DNA of 51,028 nt from a bacterium (lineage in GTDB: Bacteria > CG2-30-53-67), in NCBI GenBank assembly GCA_919901565.1, contig CAKKPE010000084.1, positions 1 to 51,028 on the forward strand, written 5' to 3'. Below the pieces are notes generated by a model that was given only the letters and a program-made list of their open reading frames with translations, searched no databases and was not told the origin of the DNA. The position numbers and the translations under genes were made by a program. Positions 24,253 through 33,111 of this stretch are shown one piece after another; within the stretch, counting starts at the first letter, position 1, and each line of letters opens with the position of its first letter.

Positions 24253-25800
24253 ATGAACCGGTACCCTGAATCCCTGTTGATTCTCGCGGCCCTTCTTCTG
24301 CTCACGGTTTTGTGGGCACTGGTACAGGAAGGGAACAAACCGTACAAGATCTATCAGGAGATATACAGGAGCCGGAGGCTGCATGAGCTTCAAGCCAAAG
24401 AAGCGGGCGGCCTTTCAGGTGAGGAAAGGGATCAGATTCAGGAAGAGCGCCGGGCACTCAAGCGGGATCTTCCCGGCCTTCAGGAGATGGTTCTGAAAGA
24501 CGGGAAAAAAGAAAGGTGTACCTCGTGCCATATCGGCATCGAACCGGTCAGCGACTCCCATCCGGTGGAGACCTTCGGATGCGCCATCTGCCATGGCGGA
24601 GACCCTCTTTCCGTAACCCTGCCGGCGGCACACCAGGGGCTGATCGGCGGAAGGAACCCTTCGGATTTTCAAGTTGCGGACCAGAGCTGCGGCAGGACTA
24701 TGCCCGACGGCACGGCCTGCCACAAAGGCGATTCCCTGGAGGAGAGAAATCATATCCAGCGGGTAAAGACCACGATCATGGCCACAAAGGCCGGGGAGAT
24801 TGCCAACCCACGCTACAGCTTCGGAGCCCAAAAAAGCCTTCGCCCCTTGTATGGAGTTTCTGACACCCAGGGTAAAGAGCCCGTGGACAGGGAGAAGGCC
24901 GTATCCGATTTGCAGCTCCTGCCTTACACCAAAGAGGCCGACCTTCCGGAGGATTCAGAGGGAAAGACGATCCCTACGGATCCCGCTGGAGCCGGGTATG
25001 CTTTTTCCGGGCACCGTGTGGACACGCAGCTCCATGAGCATTGCGTGGACCAATGCCATCTCTGGAGCCGGGGAGCGGAACAGCCCTACCTTTCCAGGGC
25101 ATCAGGCTGCTCCGCCTGTCACTATCTTTATGACAAGGAAGCCTATTACCGGGGCGGCGATCCCACGATCCGGCGGGACGAGCCCGGCCACGGGTCCTAT
25201 CACCGGCTGACCCTGAAAATCCCCTATTCGCAGTGCAATCATTGCCATAACCGGGGGGTCCATTCGCTGTTGACCATGAAGTTTGACGAAAGGACCGATC
25301 TCAAGGGTACGGCAGGTCTCTCCGGTGACGCCCTGCGCCTTCAGGACTACTATATCCCCATGACCCTCTTCACCCGCTGCGAATACAAGCTCGACTGCAT
25401 AGACTGCCATACGGACCATGAGGTGATGGGAGACGGTTATCTATATGTTGACAAACTTGCCCAGCAGCGGGTCCGGTGTCATAACTGCCACGGGACCCTG
25501 AAGGCGCCCCCGGTGGTCCGGGAACTGACCTCCGATGAGCCGCCCAAAATCCAGCGGATCATGAGGACCTATTCCCGGAACGCGGGAGAGGCCGCCCTCT
25601 TTACATCCGAAGGGGAGATCCTGCCCCATGTCCGGGTGGAGCAGGGGAAGTTGTTTCTGACCGGTAAAGTCACCGGGGAGAAGTTTTTCGTGCCCCAGGT
25701 TTTCGGAAGCAGGTGCAGGCAGGATCCCGAAAATCAGGAATCCAACAGCTGCCATGCCTGTCATGACATCCATCTCGCAAACCATAAACAAGAGATGTGA
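24253..25800 (+). CDS. Membrane-anchored multiheme cytochrome c of the bc module
   Basis: A 515-residue cytochrome with an N-terminal anchor (SLLILAALLLLTVLWALV) and a charged coiled stretch before the hemes. Seven canonical motifs occur (CTSCH, CAICH, CSACH, CNHCH, CIDCH, CHNCH, CHACH), plus one CxxxCH (CVDQCH) and a possible wide motif CGRTMPDGTACH. It would replace a mono- or diheme cytochrome c1 as acceptor for the Rieske/cytochrome b complex. It starts four bases after the subunit IV gene. The noncanonical motifs may bind heme through special lyases or be structural. Confidence 0.88.
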   Translation: MNRYPESLLILAALLLLTVLWALVQEGNKPYKIYQEIYRSRRLHELQAKEAGGLSGEERDQIQEERRALKRDLPGLQEMVLKDGKKERCTSCHIGIEPVSDSHPVETFGCAICHGGDPLSVTLPAAHQGLIGGRNPSDFQVADQSCGRTMPDGTACHKGDSLEERNHIQRVKTTIMATKAGEIANPRYSFGAQKSLRPLYGVSDTQGKEPVDREKAVSDLQLLPYTKEADLPEDSEGKTIPTDPAGAGYAFSGHRVDTQLHEHCVDQCHLWSRGAEQPYLSRASGCSACHYLYDKEAYYRGGDPTIRRDEPGHGSYHRLTLKIPYSQCNHCHNRGVHSLLTMKFDERTDLKGTAGLSGDALRLQDYYIPMTLFTRCEYKLDCIDCHTDHEVMGDGYLYVDKLAQQRVRCHNCHGTLKAPPVVRELTSDEPPKIQRIMRTYSRNAGEAALFTSEGEILPHVRVEQGKLFLTGKVTGEKFFVPQVFGSRCRQDPENQESNSCHACHDIHLANHKQEM

Positions 25801-25838
25801 TGTGACCAGCTAAAGGGTATTTGTTTGAGGAGGTGGAT

Positions 25839-27068
25839 ATGGACTGGGTAAAGGCTTTCAAAAATCATTATGACCAGATATTCGTCGAAGAATGGTCTGG
25901 AACCGTGGCCGGCGTCTTGCTGGGTTTTCTGATCGTCCTTATCTTTGCCTGGGGGCGGACCTGGGGCGTTCAGGGCGGTCTTACCAACTGGGGAGACTGG
26001 TTCAACTATCTGATCGGTCTTTCGAAACATCTGGGAATCTCCGATCCGCCTGAATCTCCGATTCGCAATTCCACTTCCCTGATGAGCATCGGGCTCCTCT
26101 TCGGCGCCTTTGCGGCCGCTTTGATGTCCAGACAGTTTTCCATCCGCGTTCCGCCCCCTCTGGAGATGGTGAAGGGTGTGATCGGCGGGACCCTCATGGG
26201 AATCGGCGCAACCCTCTCCATGGGCTGTAATGTGGGCGGATTCATCACACCCGTCACCTCCTTCAATATGTCCGGCTGGGGCATGTGGTTCGGCATGATC
26301 ATCGGGGCCGCCCTGGGGATCAGGATCCTGCTGTGGGAGATGGCGCATATCCCGTGGGGCCGGAAAAATCTCCAAAAATTCTCCACCACGAACACGGGGA
26401 CGTACAAGCCTTTTCTCGGGATCATGGTTTACGCTGCAGTTATATTCTGGGGCGGAAGTCTTCTCACGTCCTCTGAGGAAGGCGTGAAGTTTCTCGGCGG
26501 TGTGCTTCTGATTGGTGCGGCCTTCGGCGTTGTGCTGCACCGGTCACGATTCTGCTTTTCCCGGGCCTTTCGGGACCCGTTCATGATCGGGGATGGTTCC
26601 ATGACCAAGGGCACTATCCTGATGCTCCTGATCGGGATTCTGGGGAACTCCCTGCTCATCTACAACGGCTCCCACGCCTACTATGACGCCCTGACCCCTG
26701 TCTTCTGGACCGGCTCCGTGTTGGGAGGCATCATCTTCGGAGTCGGCATGATCGCGGCCGGGGGGTGCGCCAGCGGTTCCCTGTGGCGGGCGGCCGAGGG
26801 GCACATCAAACTCTGGATCACCGTCTTCTTTTTTGCCTGGACCGGTTCATGGTGGAAGGCCCTCCTGGTAAAATGGGACATCCTGCAGCTCCATCTCGAT
26901 ATGACCCGTCCGGGAAGTTATATGACCAAGCTGGGCGTAACTCTCTACATGCCCAAGGAATTCCATAGCTGGTTCTGGACACTGGCGGTATCGCTCGGTC
27001 TGCTGGCGATATGGTTTGTGCTGGTGGTCTATAATGAGGCCACGGACCGGTTCACGGTCAAGGGGTAG
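25839..27068 (+). CDS. Full-length YeeE/YedE-family sulfur (or selenium) permease
   Basis: A 409-residue polytopic protein starting MDWVKAF after GGAGGTGG. It contains both half-domains of the YeeE/YedE family: GATLSMGCNVGGFITPVTSF with a Cys in the first half and GVGMIAAGGCASGSLWRAAE with a Cys in the second, plus HRSRFCFSRAFRD. It is the single-chain relative of the split pair at 16815-17881 and keeps Cys at its signature sites. Transport of thiosulfate, sulfide-level sulfur or selenium species has been proposed for the family; context favours sulfur. It closes the operon, and a 23-bp repeat begins in its last codons. Confidence 0.88.
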   Translation: MDWVKAFKNHYDQIFVEEWSGTVAGVLLGFLIVLIFAWGRTWGVQGGLTNWGDWFNYLIGLSKHLGISDPPESPIRNSTSLMSIGLLFGAFAAALMSRQFSIRVPPPLEMVKGVIGGTLMGIGATLSMGCNVGGFITPVTSFNMSGWGMWFGMIIGAALGIRILLWEMAHIPWGRKNLQKFSTTNTGTYKPFLGIMVYAAVIFWGGSLLTSSEEGVKFLGGVLLIGAAFGVVLHRSRFCFSRAFRDPFMIGDGSMTKGTILMLLIGILGNSLLIYNGSHAYYDALTPVFWTGSVLGGIIFGVGMIAAGGCASGSLWRAAEGHIKLWITVFFFAWTGSWWKALLVKWDILQLHLDMTRPGSYMTKLGVTLYMPKEFHSWFWTLAVSLGLLAIWFVLVVYNEATDRFTVKG

Positions 27069-27077
27069 CCGGTATGC
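27055..27077 (+). repeat. 23-bp direct repeat, left copy
   Basis: This copy contains the last four codons and stop of the YeeE/YedE gene plus ten bases and is identical to 28542-28564. The two copies bound a 1.46-kb segment with an attC site and a toxin-antitoxin pair. Confidence 0.75.
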
Positions 27078-27351
27078 AGGTTATGAACCGTTCTCCCCTC
27101 CACTCCGTCCCGTTCCGATACCTAACTCCATCCGGGAATTTCGGATGCCCTGATTAAGTATTTCGGGCCCCCGTAATTTTCCTCCGCAGCATCAGTCTTG
27201 TTCGGCATGGCCTTTCTTTTTAGACAACTTTTGTCCAACGAAAACCTGCCTGGACCAATAAAAATAATACTGAAAAACAGGATGCCTGCCTCAACGGCGT
27301 GAGAATACTTAGTGATCGCATCGGTTCACTGATCTCCATTCATGTTGGGCT

Positions 27352-27630
27352 TCACAAGTTCAGCCCAACGAACAGGGCTGAGCCGCTACGCTCAAGTTTC
27401 CGGCGGCGTCGACGGCTCCAGCCCGCTGTTAGGCGGTTTCGCGCTCGCGGAGAGGACCTCAGAGACCAAGTCCGCGGCCGACTTACTCCCGTGAGAGTCG
27501 TAAAAGCAGCGAGCTCCGCTGCGAGAATCACAAACACGCGGTTGAAGAGTTGCAGCATCTCTTCACGAATGCTCTTGTACTCGTCATGCGGAGTATCGCT
27601 ACGCGGCGTGCCGGGGTGAGCCTGATTCAT
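27352..27630 (-). CDS. Gene-cassette ORF upstream of attC
   Basis: A 92-codon frame on the minus strand with TAGGAGGTGACGT right before its ATG. Only about the first 48 residues look like protein (DEYKSIREEMLQLFNRVFVI, then LAAELAAFTTLTG), resembling the start of a small membrane protein. From about residue 60 the frame runs into the attC palindrome, giving an Arg-rich tail, so the original gene is probably truncated. Position just ahead of an attC in the same orientation makes it a cassette gene or its relic. Confidence 0.4.
   Translation of the reverse strand: MNQAHPGTPRSDTPHDEYKSIREEMLQLFNRVFVILAAELAAFTTLTGVSRPRTWSLRSSPRARNRLTAGWSRRRRRKLERSGSALFVGLNL
27363..27434 (-). other. Integron attC recombination site
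   Basis: A 72-bp imperfect palindrome bounded by GCCCAAC (27363-27369) and GTTAGGC (27428-27434), matching RYYYAAC and GTTRRRY. Inner boxes GGGCTG-AGCCG and CGGCTCCAGCCC pair apart from one extra-helical base on the right arm, which by convention orients the site on the minus strand. No integrase gene lies in the window. A second possible R-box pair occurs at about 27737-27751 but without inner symmetry. Confidence 0.75.
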
Positions 27631-27746
27631 ACGTCACCTCCTAACTGGCCATCGATGGCGGCCGGATGTGAGCTATCCCTAAGCAGCAGTGTCAAGCATC
27701 ATCAGTATCAGGTCTCAACATTTCATCAGCATCATCTAACGTTAAG

Positions 27747-28013
27747 CTAACCGACGCGCAGCTTTTTGGCACGTCCGGTGGATCGCCTTGATAGACGTGC
27801 TGTTTTTTGTGCAAGTTTAATTAAGGAGAGGAGAGCAGTATTAACAGCTTCTTCGTTTGGGAAAACCTCAGAGACTTCGGGTTTTAGCACAATGACATTT
27901 GATGACTCGCTTATACGTTTCGCATATTTCCCGCGCACCAAAGCCCCATGGAAATCAGAACGTTTGTATTCGGCACGCAATTCGTCGTTCTCTGTTTGTT
28001 TAACCTTCTTCAT
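27747..28013 (-). CDS. Antitoxin of the BrnT-type toxin
   Basis: An 88-residue protein from MKKVKQTENDELRAEYKRSD, with GGGAGAG upstream. The centre (HGALVRGKYAKRISESSNVI, then VLKPEVSEVFPNEEAVNTAL) looks like a small DNA-binding antitoxin, but not the DUF4415 form of classical BrnA, so no symbol is given. It overlaps the toxin gene by 14 bases. The basic tail (RLSRRSTGRAKKLR) may contact DNA. It probably binds toxin and represses the operon. Confidence 0.7.
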   Translation of the reverse strand: MKKVKQTENDELRAEYKRSDFHGALVRGKYAKRISESSNVIVLKPEVSEVFPNEEAVNTALLSLIKLAQKTARLSRRSTGRAKKLRVG

Positions 28014-28272
28014 AAATTTTTCTCTCCCTTTTGCTCGCAAGGCGAGCGCTTATGATCCTAATAGTCTCACTTTGCTCGGTGTGAGCAACCACTAACAATC
28101 TACCACGCTCTGAAATGCCAAAAGTAACGTATCTAAACTCAGCAATTGAATGGTCGGGATCAGTGCCTGTTGCAGCCATAGGGTCACTCAGCGCAGTTGA
28201 TGCTTCTTCGAAGGAAACCTTATGTTTTCGCAAATTTGAGCTTGATTTTTTAGGATCCCACTCGAATTCCAT
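28000..28272 (-). CDS. brnT: BrnT-family ribonuclease toxin (DUF497)
   Basis: A 90-residue toxin with strong DUF497 features: FEWDPKKSSSNLRKHKVSFE at the start, DPDHSIAEFR, GRLLVVAHTEQ and IRIISARLASKRERKIYEE. BrnT is a RelE-fold ribonuclease that blocks translation. It precedes its antitoxin, the usual order for brnTA. The pair lies between a 23-bp direct repeat and near an attC site, so it probably arrived as mobile DNA that also stabilises the insert. Confidence 0.9.
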   Translation of the reverse strand: MEFEWDPKKSSSNLRKHKVSFEEASTALSDPMAATGTDPDHSIAEFRYVTFGISERGRLLVVAHTEQSETIRIISARLASKRERKIYEEG

Positions 28273-28509
28273 TACTACCGCCCTTTAACTATTTGTGAAT
28301 ATTATATCAGAAAACGGCTGACTAATTGCAACGGAAATATGGAAGTGTCATGCCCATACGTTAAACATTAGATATGGTGTCCCCTTAATTTATCCTGGCA
28401 GCTCTCGGCATCTCCTGTGCTCCCTGTCTCTCCTGTCGTCCGCCCTCCCATTCTTGTTAGCAAATAAATGATCTGCAATCAATTGCTTTTGTTCATGTTT
28501 TTCAGAACC

Positions 28510-28537
28510 GTCCCCAGGAGTTCGTCCCCAGGAGTTC
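28510..28537. repeat. Two tandem copies of a 14-mer
   Basis: GTCCCCAGGAGTTC occurs twice in tandem (28510-28523 and 28524-28537). Its complement resembles the GAACTCC..GGGGAC scraps at 4700-4730. The surrounding interval 28273-28541 has no gene. Confidence 0.55.
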
Positions 28538-28541
28538 CCCT

Positions 28542-28564
28542 CGGTCAAGGGGTAGCCGGTATGC
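28542..28564 (+). repeat. 23-bp direct repeat, right copy
   Basis: Identical to 27055-27077, which includes the YeeE/YedE stop codon. The copy here is outside any gene, just past the stop of the M14 peptidase gene on the other strand. Confidence 0.75.
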
Positions 28565-28570
28565 CTGCGG

Positions 28571-30349
28571 CTAACGATAGTGGAGATTCTCAACGGCATT
28601 GAGATCGAATCCCGGTCTGCTTTCATTGGGGTTGCCGTCTCCGTCATCAACAATTTTTACATAGCGGACAGTTGAAAGGCCGGTCCCTGCAAGGTCGAAT
28701 GACGCAGTTCCATTGCCGTTCCCGATGGCCGTCCACGGTCCTGAATAGCCGTTACTCCCATAAACGCTGTAGCCTTCATTGTTTGCCGGTTGGCCTTCAT
28801 GGACCTTCAGGTCATCACCGCTCTTGTCCAGGATCAATGCTTTACTTCCCATGTCAAGCACGATATTCCCTGCTACGCCCAGTGCGGCATCTTTGGTGTC
28901 GGGCGCCCCCAGGGACCATACGGGCTGAGTCACGTTATTATGGCTATTGTAAGGGTCTGCTATCGTGCATGAAACAACGTTATATGCTCCTGAGGTTTTA
29001 CCTTTTCTAAGTGGAACATTCACCACGGTAGGCGACCCTTCTCCAACAATGACTTGACGGACTATGGCCGGCATGTAGCCGTTTGCGGAAAACTTGAGAT
29101 CGTAGGTCCCCGGAAGCAACGGCCTGTGGTAATCTCCGAGCGCAGGGTCCGTATAATAAGGCCATTGAATCCCAACCACTTCAACTGTGGCTTCAAGGGG
29201 GTTGCCGGTCCTGGCATCGGTCACGACGCCTCTCACACCCATATCCGCCATATCTATCATATAAAGAATGGCGTCCCTGTTCGCGTTCCAGACCGCAGTA
29301 AAATTGGAGTTTGCAACTTCAATGGTCCAGTCCATGTCCGAGCGGCATCCGAAGCTGAAATCGTTGGTATCACCGTGCGTCTCATACCAGTCCCAGCCAT
29401 TGGTCACCCAGTAGGTGTTATAGGAACCATAGCCCTCGGAAAGATACTTGATGAGTGATTCATCAGGAGTCGGGTTCGGAGAGTAATTCCATACGTAGTT
29501 TATCACATCACCGCTTGTATGGAAGGAAAGGGAAAGCACAAAGTTGTTCTCTACGGATAGCTCTCTTATGGCTTTTGTTTCAGGCTCTGAGAAGGGCCCT
29601 GTTCCTCCGTTCCAGCCGCTCTCCCACATGTAGCCGTAGTTGCGGTTGAGGTCATAGCCGTTTGCATTATAGCGGGAATATGCCTCCCTGCCATCGGGAT
29701 TGACAAGAGGAACGATCCATATCTCCCTTTCGTTGACCAGGGAGGTGACATAGGGGTCTGATCCATAATTGTCAGTGAGATAATGGACCATTTCCAGGGG
29801 GATCTCCACAGACATCAGTTCATCCCCATGGTGTGCTCCGACAATCCGCACCTCAGGCTCATCTTCTTCAGCCTCAGGGTTGTCCGTGATTTTTATGGCC
29901 CACATTTCCCTCCCCTGAACGCTCTGGCCATACGAAGTGAGATAGGTTATGTCAGGATGGTCTATGGCAACCTGTGCCAGTTCATCAGTCATGTCCTGGT
30001 AGTTGTGAAAAGCGGCGATGTCAACCGTTTCGGCAAGCAGCTCTATTTCCCTTGAAGCATCATCGAGTATGATTTCATATCTCAGGGCTAAAGATTCAAT
30101 AACCGGGATTTGATCCGCCTGGACCCTGACAATGATGTAGTCCCGATGTCTCTCCTGTATGGGAATATGCCGGTTGATCAGTTGCTGAATTTTCTCTCTT
30201 TCACTCACCGTAATCCTGACCAGCAATTCTTTTTTATGGTTATCGGCGGTATTCTTTGAAAATATCCTCTCTCCGCCTTGAGTCAGGACAGGGTTTGCAG
30301 CAAAAAGAAATGCGCAAAGGCACGAGGTAATGAGAATTATTTTTTTCAT
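28571..30349 (-). CDS. Secreted M14 zinc carboxypeptidase
   Basis: A 592-residue protein from MKKIILITSCLCAFLFAANP, a signal peptide; AAGGGA precedes the start. The M14 catalytic domain shows the zinc HxxE motif in AHHGDELMSVE, PLVNPDGREAY, DLNRNYGYMWE, the second zinc His in LSFHTSG and the catalytic Glu in WTIEVANSNF. It is followed by a carboxypeptidase regulatory-like fold (GVRGVVTDARTGNPLEATVE) and a C-terminal carbohydrate-binding-like domain ending GFDLNAVENLHYR. It should trim C-terminal residues of extracellular peptides. It stands alone. Confidence 0.9.
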   Translation of the reverse strand: MKKIILITSCLCAFLFAANPVLTQGGERIFSKNTADNHKKELLVRITVSEREKIQQLINRHIPIQERHRDYIIVRVQADQIPVIESLALRYEIILDDASREIELLAETVDIAAFHNYQDMTDELAQVAIDHPDITYLTSYGQSVQGREMWAIKITDNPEAEEDEPEVRIVGAHHGDELMSVEIPLEMVHYLTDNYGSDPYVTSLVNEREIWIVPLVNPDGREAYSRYNANGYDLNRNYGYMWESGWNGGTGPFSEPETKAIRELSVENNFVLSLSFHTSGDVINYVWNYSPNPTPDESLIKYLSEGYGSYNTYWVTNGWDWYETHGDTNDFSFGCRSDMDWTIEVANSNFTAVWNANRDAILYMIDMADMGVRGVVTDARTGNPLEATVEVVGIQWPYYTDPALGDYHRPLLPGTYDLKFSANGYMPAIVRQVIVGEGSPTVVNVPLRKGKTSGAYNVVSCTIADPYNSHNNVTQPVWSLGAPDTKDAALGVAGNIVLDMGSKALILDKSGDDLKVHEGQPANNEGYSVYGSNGYSGPWTAIGNGNGTASFDLAGTGLSTVRYVKIVDDGDGNPNESRPGFDLNAVENLHYR

Positions 30350-30384
30350 GATTTTTCCCTTCTTCTTACGGAGCCCTTTTATCA

Positions 30385-30784
30385 TCATGCGGTTTGGCTG
30401 TCCAATGCTTTGGTCCAGCCCGCGGCGGCCATGTAGATGATGGTCTCCTCGGTGCCGTCGAGCCCGATCAGGCGGTTGGCTTCATCATCAAAGATGGTTC
30501 CCATGGCCGGACGTGATCCCTTGTGTTGCCCACAACAGGGAGGAGAGCAGTTCAAGTCCGAGAGGCCTGTCGGGGTCAAAATCCCTTCTTGATCTTCTGT
30601 GAAGCAGCAGGCTCCACAAACCCGGTTCCCCTGACAGGTCGGGTTTGGGGAGAGGCACGACCGCCAGGGGGGCTTCGTATTCCTTGAAGGGTTCAGGCTT
30701 CCGGCCCCAATCCAGGGAACGGACGCCGATCCTGTCAGCTTCGTACTTGGTCTCCTGCTGGAACCTCTCTCCGATGTCTTCCAT
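30385..30784 (-). pseudogene. SagB-type nitroreductase remnant
   Basis: From ATG 30784 the frame reads MEDIGERFQQETKYEADRIG, then SLDWGRKPEPFKEYEAP, LLLHRRSRRDFD and LLWATQGITSG, the N-terminal third of SagB/ThcOx-like flavin oxidoreductases. It then stops, and in another frame FDDEANRLIGLDGTEETIIY, the family's C-terminal end, runs to a stop at 30385. The flavin-binding centre is gone, so the gene lost an internal segment of roughly 100 codons with a frameshift. Confidence 0.72.
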
Positions 30785-30840
30785 GATTTTCAGAAGTATA
30801 ATCGCGGCCGGCGATTTTGGCAAATGGCGGGTTCACGGGC

Positions 30841-31557
30841 CTATCCGGGGTTGATGTGGTTTTTGGTGAATTCAACAATATGACTGACGATTTCTTCAGG
30901 GGTTTTGCAGACCCGGAGCAGGCCCAGGTCTTTTGGAGTGATGCACTTCTCTGCGAGAAGGGTGCTCCTGAAGAATTCGATGAGTGGTTTCCAGTATGCG
31001 CCGTCATAGATGACGATGGGGAAGTGATCGATCTTGTCGGTCTGGGCCAGAGTCAGGGATTCGAAGAGCTCATCCAGGGTCCCGAATCCCCCGGGAAAGA
31101 TGACAAAGGCGGTGGAGTATTTCACGAACATGAGCTTGCGCACGAAGAAATACCGGAAATCCAGGGATATGTCCTGGTAGGGATTCGGGGTCTGCTCAAA
31201 GGGGAGTTCGATGTTGCACCCCACGGAGGCGCCGCCTCCTTCCTGTGCCCCCTGGTTGGCCGCGGCCATGATGCCTGGTCCGCCCCCGGTGATGATGGGA
31301 TAGCCCTTCTCCGAGAGGAGACGGGCGGTCTTGCGCGCTGCCTGATAGTGCGGATGGGCCTCCTCTGTCCGGGCCGAGCCGAAGATGGCCACGGCGCCGT
31401 GGATCTCGTGAAGGTTCTCGAAACCTTCCACCACCTCGCCGAGGATCCGGAGCGCCCGCCATGGGTCCTTTTTCGTGAAGTCCTCCCTTTCATTCAATGG
31501 AGGGGTACGCAGGAGCTCCCGGTCCTCATGGATGCTTTCTTTGTATTTTCTCTTCAT
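30841..31557 (-). CDS. LOG-family (TIGR00730) nucleotide 5'-monophosphate phosphoribohydrolase
   Basis: A 238-residue Rossmann-like protein. Family hallmarks are GSARTEEAHPHYQAAR, ITGGGPGIMAAANQGA and PGGFGTLDELFE (the PGGxGTxxE active-site motif). Members cleave the ribose-base bond of nucleoside monophosphates (LOG or PpnN type), though many are annotated as lysine decarboxylases in error. ATG 31557 (MKRKYKESIHED) follows TTGAGGATGGAC; longer in-frame starts exist. It appears monocistronic, upstream of the nitroreductase remnant. Confidence 0.87.
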   Translation of the reverse strand: MKRKYKESIHEDRELLRTPPLNEREDFTKKDPWRALRILGEVVEGFENLHEIHGAVAIFGSARTEEAHPHYQAARKTARLLSEKGYPIITGGGPGIMAAANQGAQEGGGASVGCNIELPFEQTPNPYQDISLDFRYFFVRKLMFVKYSTAFVIFPGGFGTLDELFESLTLAQTDKIDHFPIVIYDGAYWKPLIEFFRSTLLAEKCITPKDLGLLRVCKTPEEIVSHIVEFTKNHINPG

Positions 31558-31692
31558 GTCCATCCTCAATTCATGACGGCTTCGTAAAAAGTCCGTCTGC
31601 GGCCAGGTACGCCTCATTCCTCAGAATTCGCACGCCTTGCATCCGGAGCTTTTTACTGTGCCGTATCTTTTAGTTCAGGGGCGCCAAAAAAC

Positions 31693-31726
31693 GGGAAGCC
31701 CCTCTGTGTCGAGAAAGGGGCTTCCC
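31693..31726 (-). terminator. Rho-independent terminator of trpB
   Basis: GGGAAGCCCCT (31693-31703) and AGGGGCTTCCC (31716-31726) are perfect 11-base arms. On the minus strand the hairpin is followed by GTTTTTTGG. It lies 27 bases past the stop of the tryptophan synthase gene. Confidence 0.85.
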
Positions 31727-31752
31727 TCTGTATATACCCCAACTGACATGAC

Positions 31753-33111
31753 TTACAGTTTGACCTCCGGCAGGTTCGCAAGGGCCGCCTTGATCTTGGC
31801 CTCTGGATAAGCGAAGTCCGTGAGTTTCCCTGAGAGGTAGTCATCATACGCGCTCATATCGAAGTGCCCGTGTCCGGAGAAGTTGAACAGGATGACCCGT
31901 TTCTCATTGCGTTTTTTGGCATCGAGCGCCTCGTCAATGGCGCCGCGTATGGCATGCGAAGTCTCCGGCGCGGGAATGATCCCCTCGGACCGTGCGAACA
32001 TGAGCGCCGCCTCGAAGCAGGTGAGCTGCGGGTAGGCCCTGGCCTCGATCACGCCGGCATTCACGAGCTGGCAGAGGAGCGGGGCGTCCCCATGGTAGCG
32101 GAGACCTCCGGCGTGGATGCCCGGCGGGACAAAGTCGTGTCCGAGGGTATACATCTTGACGACCGGGGCCATCCTTGCGGTATCCCCGTAGTCGAAGGTA
32201 TAGGGGCCTTTGGTCAGGGTCGGACAGCTTGCGGGCTCTATGCCGAGGAGCCGCACCTTCTTGCCTGCCGCCTTGTCCGGCACAAAGGGGAAGGCGAGGC
32301 CGGAGAAGTTGGATCCGCCCCCCACGCAGCCGATGACCACGTCCGGGTATTCTCCGGCGATTTCCATCTGTTTCTTGGCCTCGAGGCCGAGAATGGTCTG
32401 GTGCATGCAGACGTGATTGAGCACGCTCCCCAGGGCATAATGGGCATCGGGGTCCGTGGCCGCCTTTTCCACGGCCTCGCTGATGGCGATGCCGAGGCTC
32501 CCGGGATTGTCCGGGTCTTTTTTCAGCAGTTCGCGGCCGTAATTGGTCTGGTCCGAAGGGCTGGCAAAGACCTTGGCGCCCCAGATTTCCATGAGGGAGC
32601 GGCGGTACGGTTTCTGGTGATAGCTGACCTTGACCATGAAGACCTGCAGATCGATGCCGAAGAAATTGCAGGCCATGGCCAGGGCCGATCCCCACTGGCC
32701 CGCCCCGGTCTCGGTGACCAGCTTATTGATCCCTTCCTTCTTGTTGTAGTAGGCCTGGGGTACAGAGGTGTTGGGCTTGTGGCTGCCGGCCGGGGAGACG
32801 CTTTCGTTCTTGTAATAGATATGGGCCGGGGTGTCGAGGAGCTTTTCGAGACGCACGGCCCGGACCAGCGGTGTCGGCCTCCAGATCGAGTAAATCTTCA
32901 TGACCTCATCCGGGATCTTGATCCAGCGCTCGCCGCTCACTTCCTGTTCGATGAGCGCCATGGGGAAGAGGGGGGTCAGGTCGCCTGGCGTGACCGGCTG
33001 CAATGTCGCAGGATGCAGGACCGGCGCCGGAGGTCCGGGAAGGTCCGGGATCACATTGTACCACTGGGTCGGCATATCGCTTTGTTTGAGCCAGATACGG
33101 TTTTCCATCAT
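31753..33111 (-). CDS. trpB: Tryptophan synthase beta chain, TrpB2 type
   Basis: A 452-residue PLP enzyme of the long TrpB2 subclass (TrpB1 is about 400). It joins indole and serine to tryptophan. The PLP lysine is in [11 protein letters not shown], the phosphate loop is [13 protein letters not shown], and the end has [13 protein letters not shown] and [15 protein letters not shown], a TrpB2 signature. TrpB2 lacks tight TrpA contacts and often acts alone to salvage indole; no trpA is nearby. The start has GGAGAATC upstream. A clear terminator follows. Confidence 0.93.
   Translation of the reverse strand: MMENRIWLKQSDMPTQWYNVIPDLPGPPAPVLHPATLQPVTPGDLTPLFPMALIEQEVSGERWIKIPDEVMKIYSIWRPTPLVRAVRLEKLLDTPAHIYYKNESVSPAGSHKPNTSVPQAYYNKKEGINKLVTETGAGQWGSALAMACNFFGIDLQVFMVKVSYHQKPYRRSLMEIWGAKVFASPSDQTNYGRELLKKDPDNPGSLGIAISEAVEKAATDPDAHYALGSVLNHVCMHQTILGLEAKKQMEIAGEYPDVVIGCVGGGSNFSGLAFPFVPDKAAGKKVRLLGIEPASCPTLTKGPYTFDYGDTARMAPVVKMYTLGHDFVPPGIHAGGLRYHGDAPLLCQLVNAGVIEARAYPQLTCFEAALMFARSEGIIPAPETSHAIRGAIDEALDAKKRNEKRVILFNFSGHGHFDMSAYDDYLSGKLTDFAYPEAKIKAALANLPEVKL

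Noticed and set aside
27280-27352. A second attC next to the one at 27363
   Set aside because: One GCCCAAC-like box is present, but the opposite box (GTTGAGG) does not match GTTRRRY and inner symmetry is poor.
30385-30784. TGA in the nitroreductase remnant as selenocysteine
   Set aside because: Three TGA triplets follow each other and the matching C-terminal part is in another frame with the centre missing; this is decay.
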